Assembly (NCBI GenBank): GCA_900543415.1
Contig: UQRE01000002.1
Location: 1 to 64,000, forward strand
Reading direction: 5' to 3'
Origin: an uncultured Dorea sp.
Lineage (GTDB): Bacteria; Bacillota; Clostridia; Lachnospirales; Lachnospiraceae
DNA: 64,000 nucleotides
This document shows, piece by piece, positions 63,641-64,000 of the stretch. Each line of letters begins with the position of its first letter. Positions within the stretch are counted from its first letter, which is position 1. The notes under the pieces were generated by a model. That model saw only the letters and a list, made by a program, of their open reading frames with translations, was not told the DNA's origin and made no database searches. The position numbers and the translations under genes are program-made.

Positions 63641-63693
63641 AAGTCTTGCTCATGTACCAAATCGATTTAGTATCTGCAGAAAGAAGGTGGAAG

Positions 63694-64000
63694 GTGCAAT
63701 ATGAGTTGTACATAGACGTATTTTTACTGGTGAACTTTATGATGGATTATATGATGCTGGCTGTGACCGGTAAGATCCTGCATTGTCACTCTTCAGGGAA
63801 AAGAAGGTGCCTTGGTGCACTCATCGGTGCAGTTCTTACTTGCGCAGTTCTTTTGATCCCGGTTCCTTATGCGTTCGTTAAATTCATATTATTCCACGGA
63901 TTTGTAAATATTGTGATGATAAAAACAGGGCTTAAGGTCGCATGGGGACGGTCTTTTTTTCAAGCGTATGTTGTGCTCTATATCAGTGGCTTCCTGCTGG
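63694..64000 (+). CDS. spoIIGA: sigma-E processing peptidase SpoIIGA (5' part, cut by window end)
   Basis: The first 102 residues are visible from a GTG at 63694 (AAGG-rich site 6 bases upstream). They begin MQYELYIDVFLLVNFMMDYM, the typical SpoIIGA opening, and form several transmembrane helices. SpoIIGA is the membrane aspartic protease that removes the pro-sequence of sigma-E after a forespore signal; its C-terminal protease half lies beyond the window. Its place after ftsZ, presumably before sigE, is typical. Confidence 0.88.
   Translation, partial: MQYELYIDVFLLVNFMMDYMMLAVTGKILHCHSSGKRRCLGALIGAVLTCAVLLIPVPYAFVKFILFHGFVNIVMIKTGLKVAWGRSFFQAYVVLYISGFLL

Overview
The window reads as chromosomal DNA of a spore-forming Gram-positive Clostridia, most likely a gut Lachnospiraceae. 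Evidence is direct: sporulation genes (sigK, cotJABC, the start of spoIIGA, tandem class B PBPs and two SEDS proteins), a CodY regulator, an HrcA-type CIRCE operator, an IreB/RuvX/DUF1292 block as in Bacillus/Clostridium, and low-to-moderate GC. Every gene is on the + strand except one small HPr-like gene at 21.4-21.6 kb, so the window lies on one replication arm. Genus or species cannot be fixed from the sequence alone. No intergenic gap exceeds about 300 bases.

Layout. (1) 0-8.7 kb: an AT-rich surface-polysaccharide locus: flippase, GT4 glycosyltransferase, LicD, DUF4330 protein, O-antigen ligase/polymerase-like protein, UDP-ManNAc-type dehydrogenase and an LCP ligase, closed by a strong terminator. 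(2) 8.8-12.8 kb: UDP-galactopyranose mutase, a second LCP protein, and a membrane-anchored cohesin-domain protein with a very acidic cytoplasmic tail. (3) 12.9-16.7 kb: an LRR / VWA / MoxR-AAA three-gene operon, running into the Mn efflux pump mntP. (4) 17.2-31.7 kb: RNA modification and processing (prmA, rsmE, cysteine desulfurase + thiI, mtaB, ruvX, RNase J, trmR, trhP), regulators (ireB, Fur family, HPr-like), sigK, yifB and dprA. (5) 31.8-44.3 kb: topA, codY, groESL, guaB, galM, an amidase, a chorismate mutase-shikimate kinase fusion, yqeG, efp and DUF5688. (6) 44.4-52 kb: tRNA-Arg, lipoprotein, azlCD, htrA, a zinc-ribbon protein, cotJABC, a first SEDS gene, degV. (7) 52.1-64 kb: the division/cell-wall (dcw) cluster mraZ-rsmH-ftsL-pbp-pbp-mraY-murD-ftsW/spoVE-divIB-ftsZ followed by spoIIGA, cut by the window end.

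How the parts connect. The polysaccharide genes, two LCP ligases and glf form a plausible pathway for making and attaching a wall glycan (perhaps with uronic acid and galactofuranose). The dcw cluster supplies septal peptidoglycan synthesis and passes directly into sporulation control (spoIIGA processes pro-sigma-E). Sigma-E in turn probably drives cotJABC and sigK, both of which carry sigma-E-like promoter elements here.

The most informative regulatory sequences are six 10-bp MraZ boxes over the mraZ promoter, a spoIIG-type promoter with an unusually long 21-bp spacer and two Spo0A boxes, a CIRCE element with an extra upstream half-site, a terminator hairpin fused to the start of the second PBP gene, and a palindrome-plus-22-bp-repeat element that donates the ribosome-binding site and TTG start of trmR. 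The best candidate for an undescribed system is the LRR-VWA-MoxR operon, whose VWA protein has an intact MIDAS but a degenerate HExxH-type motif.
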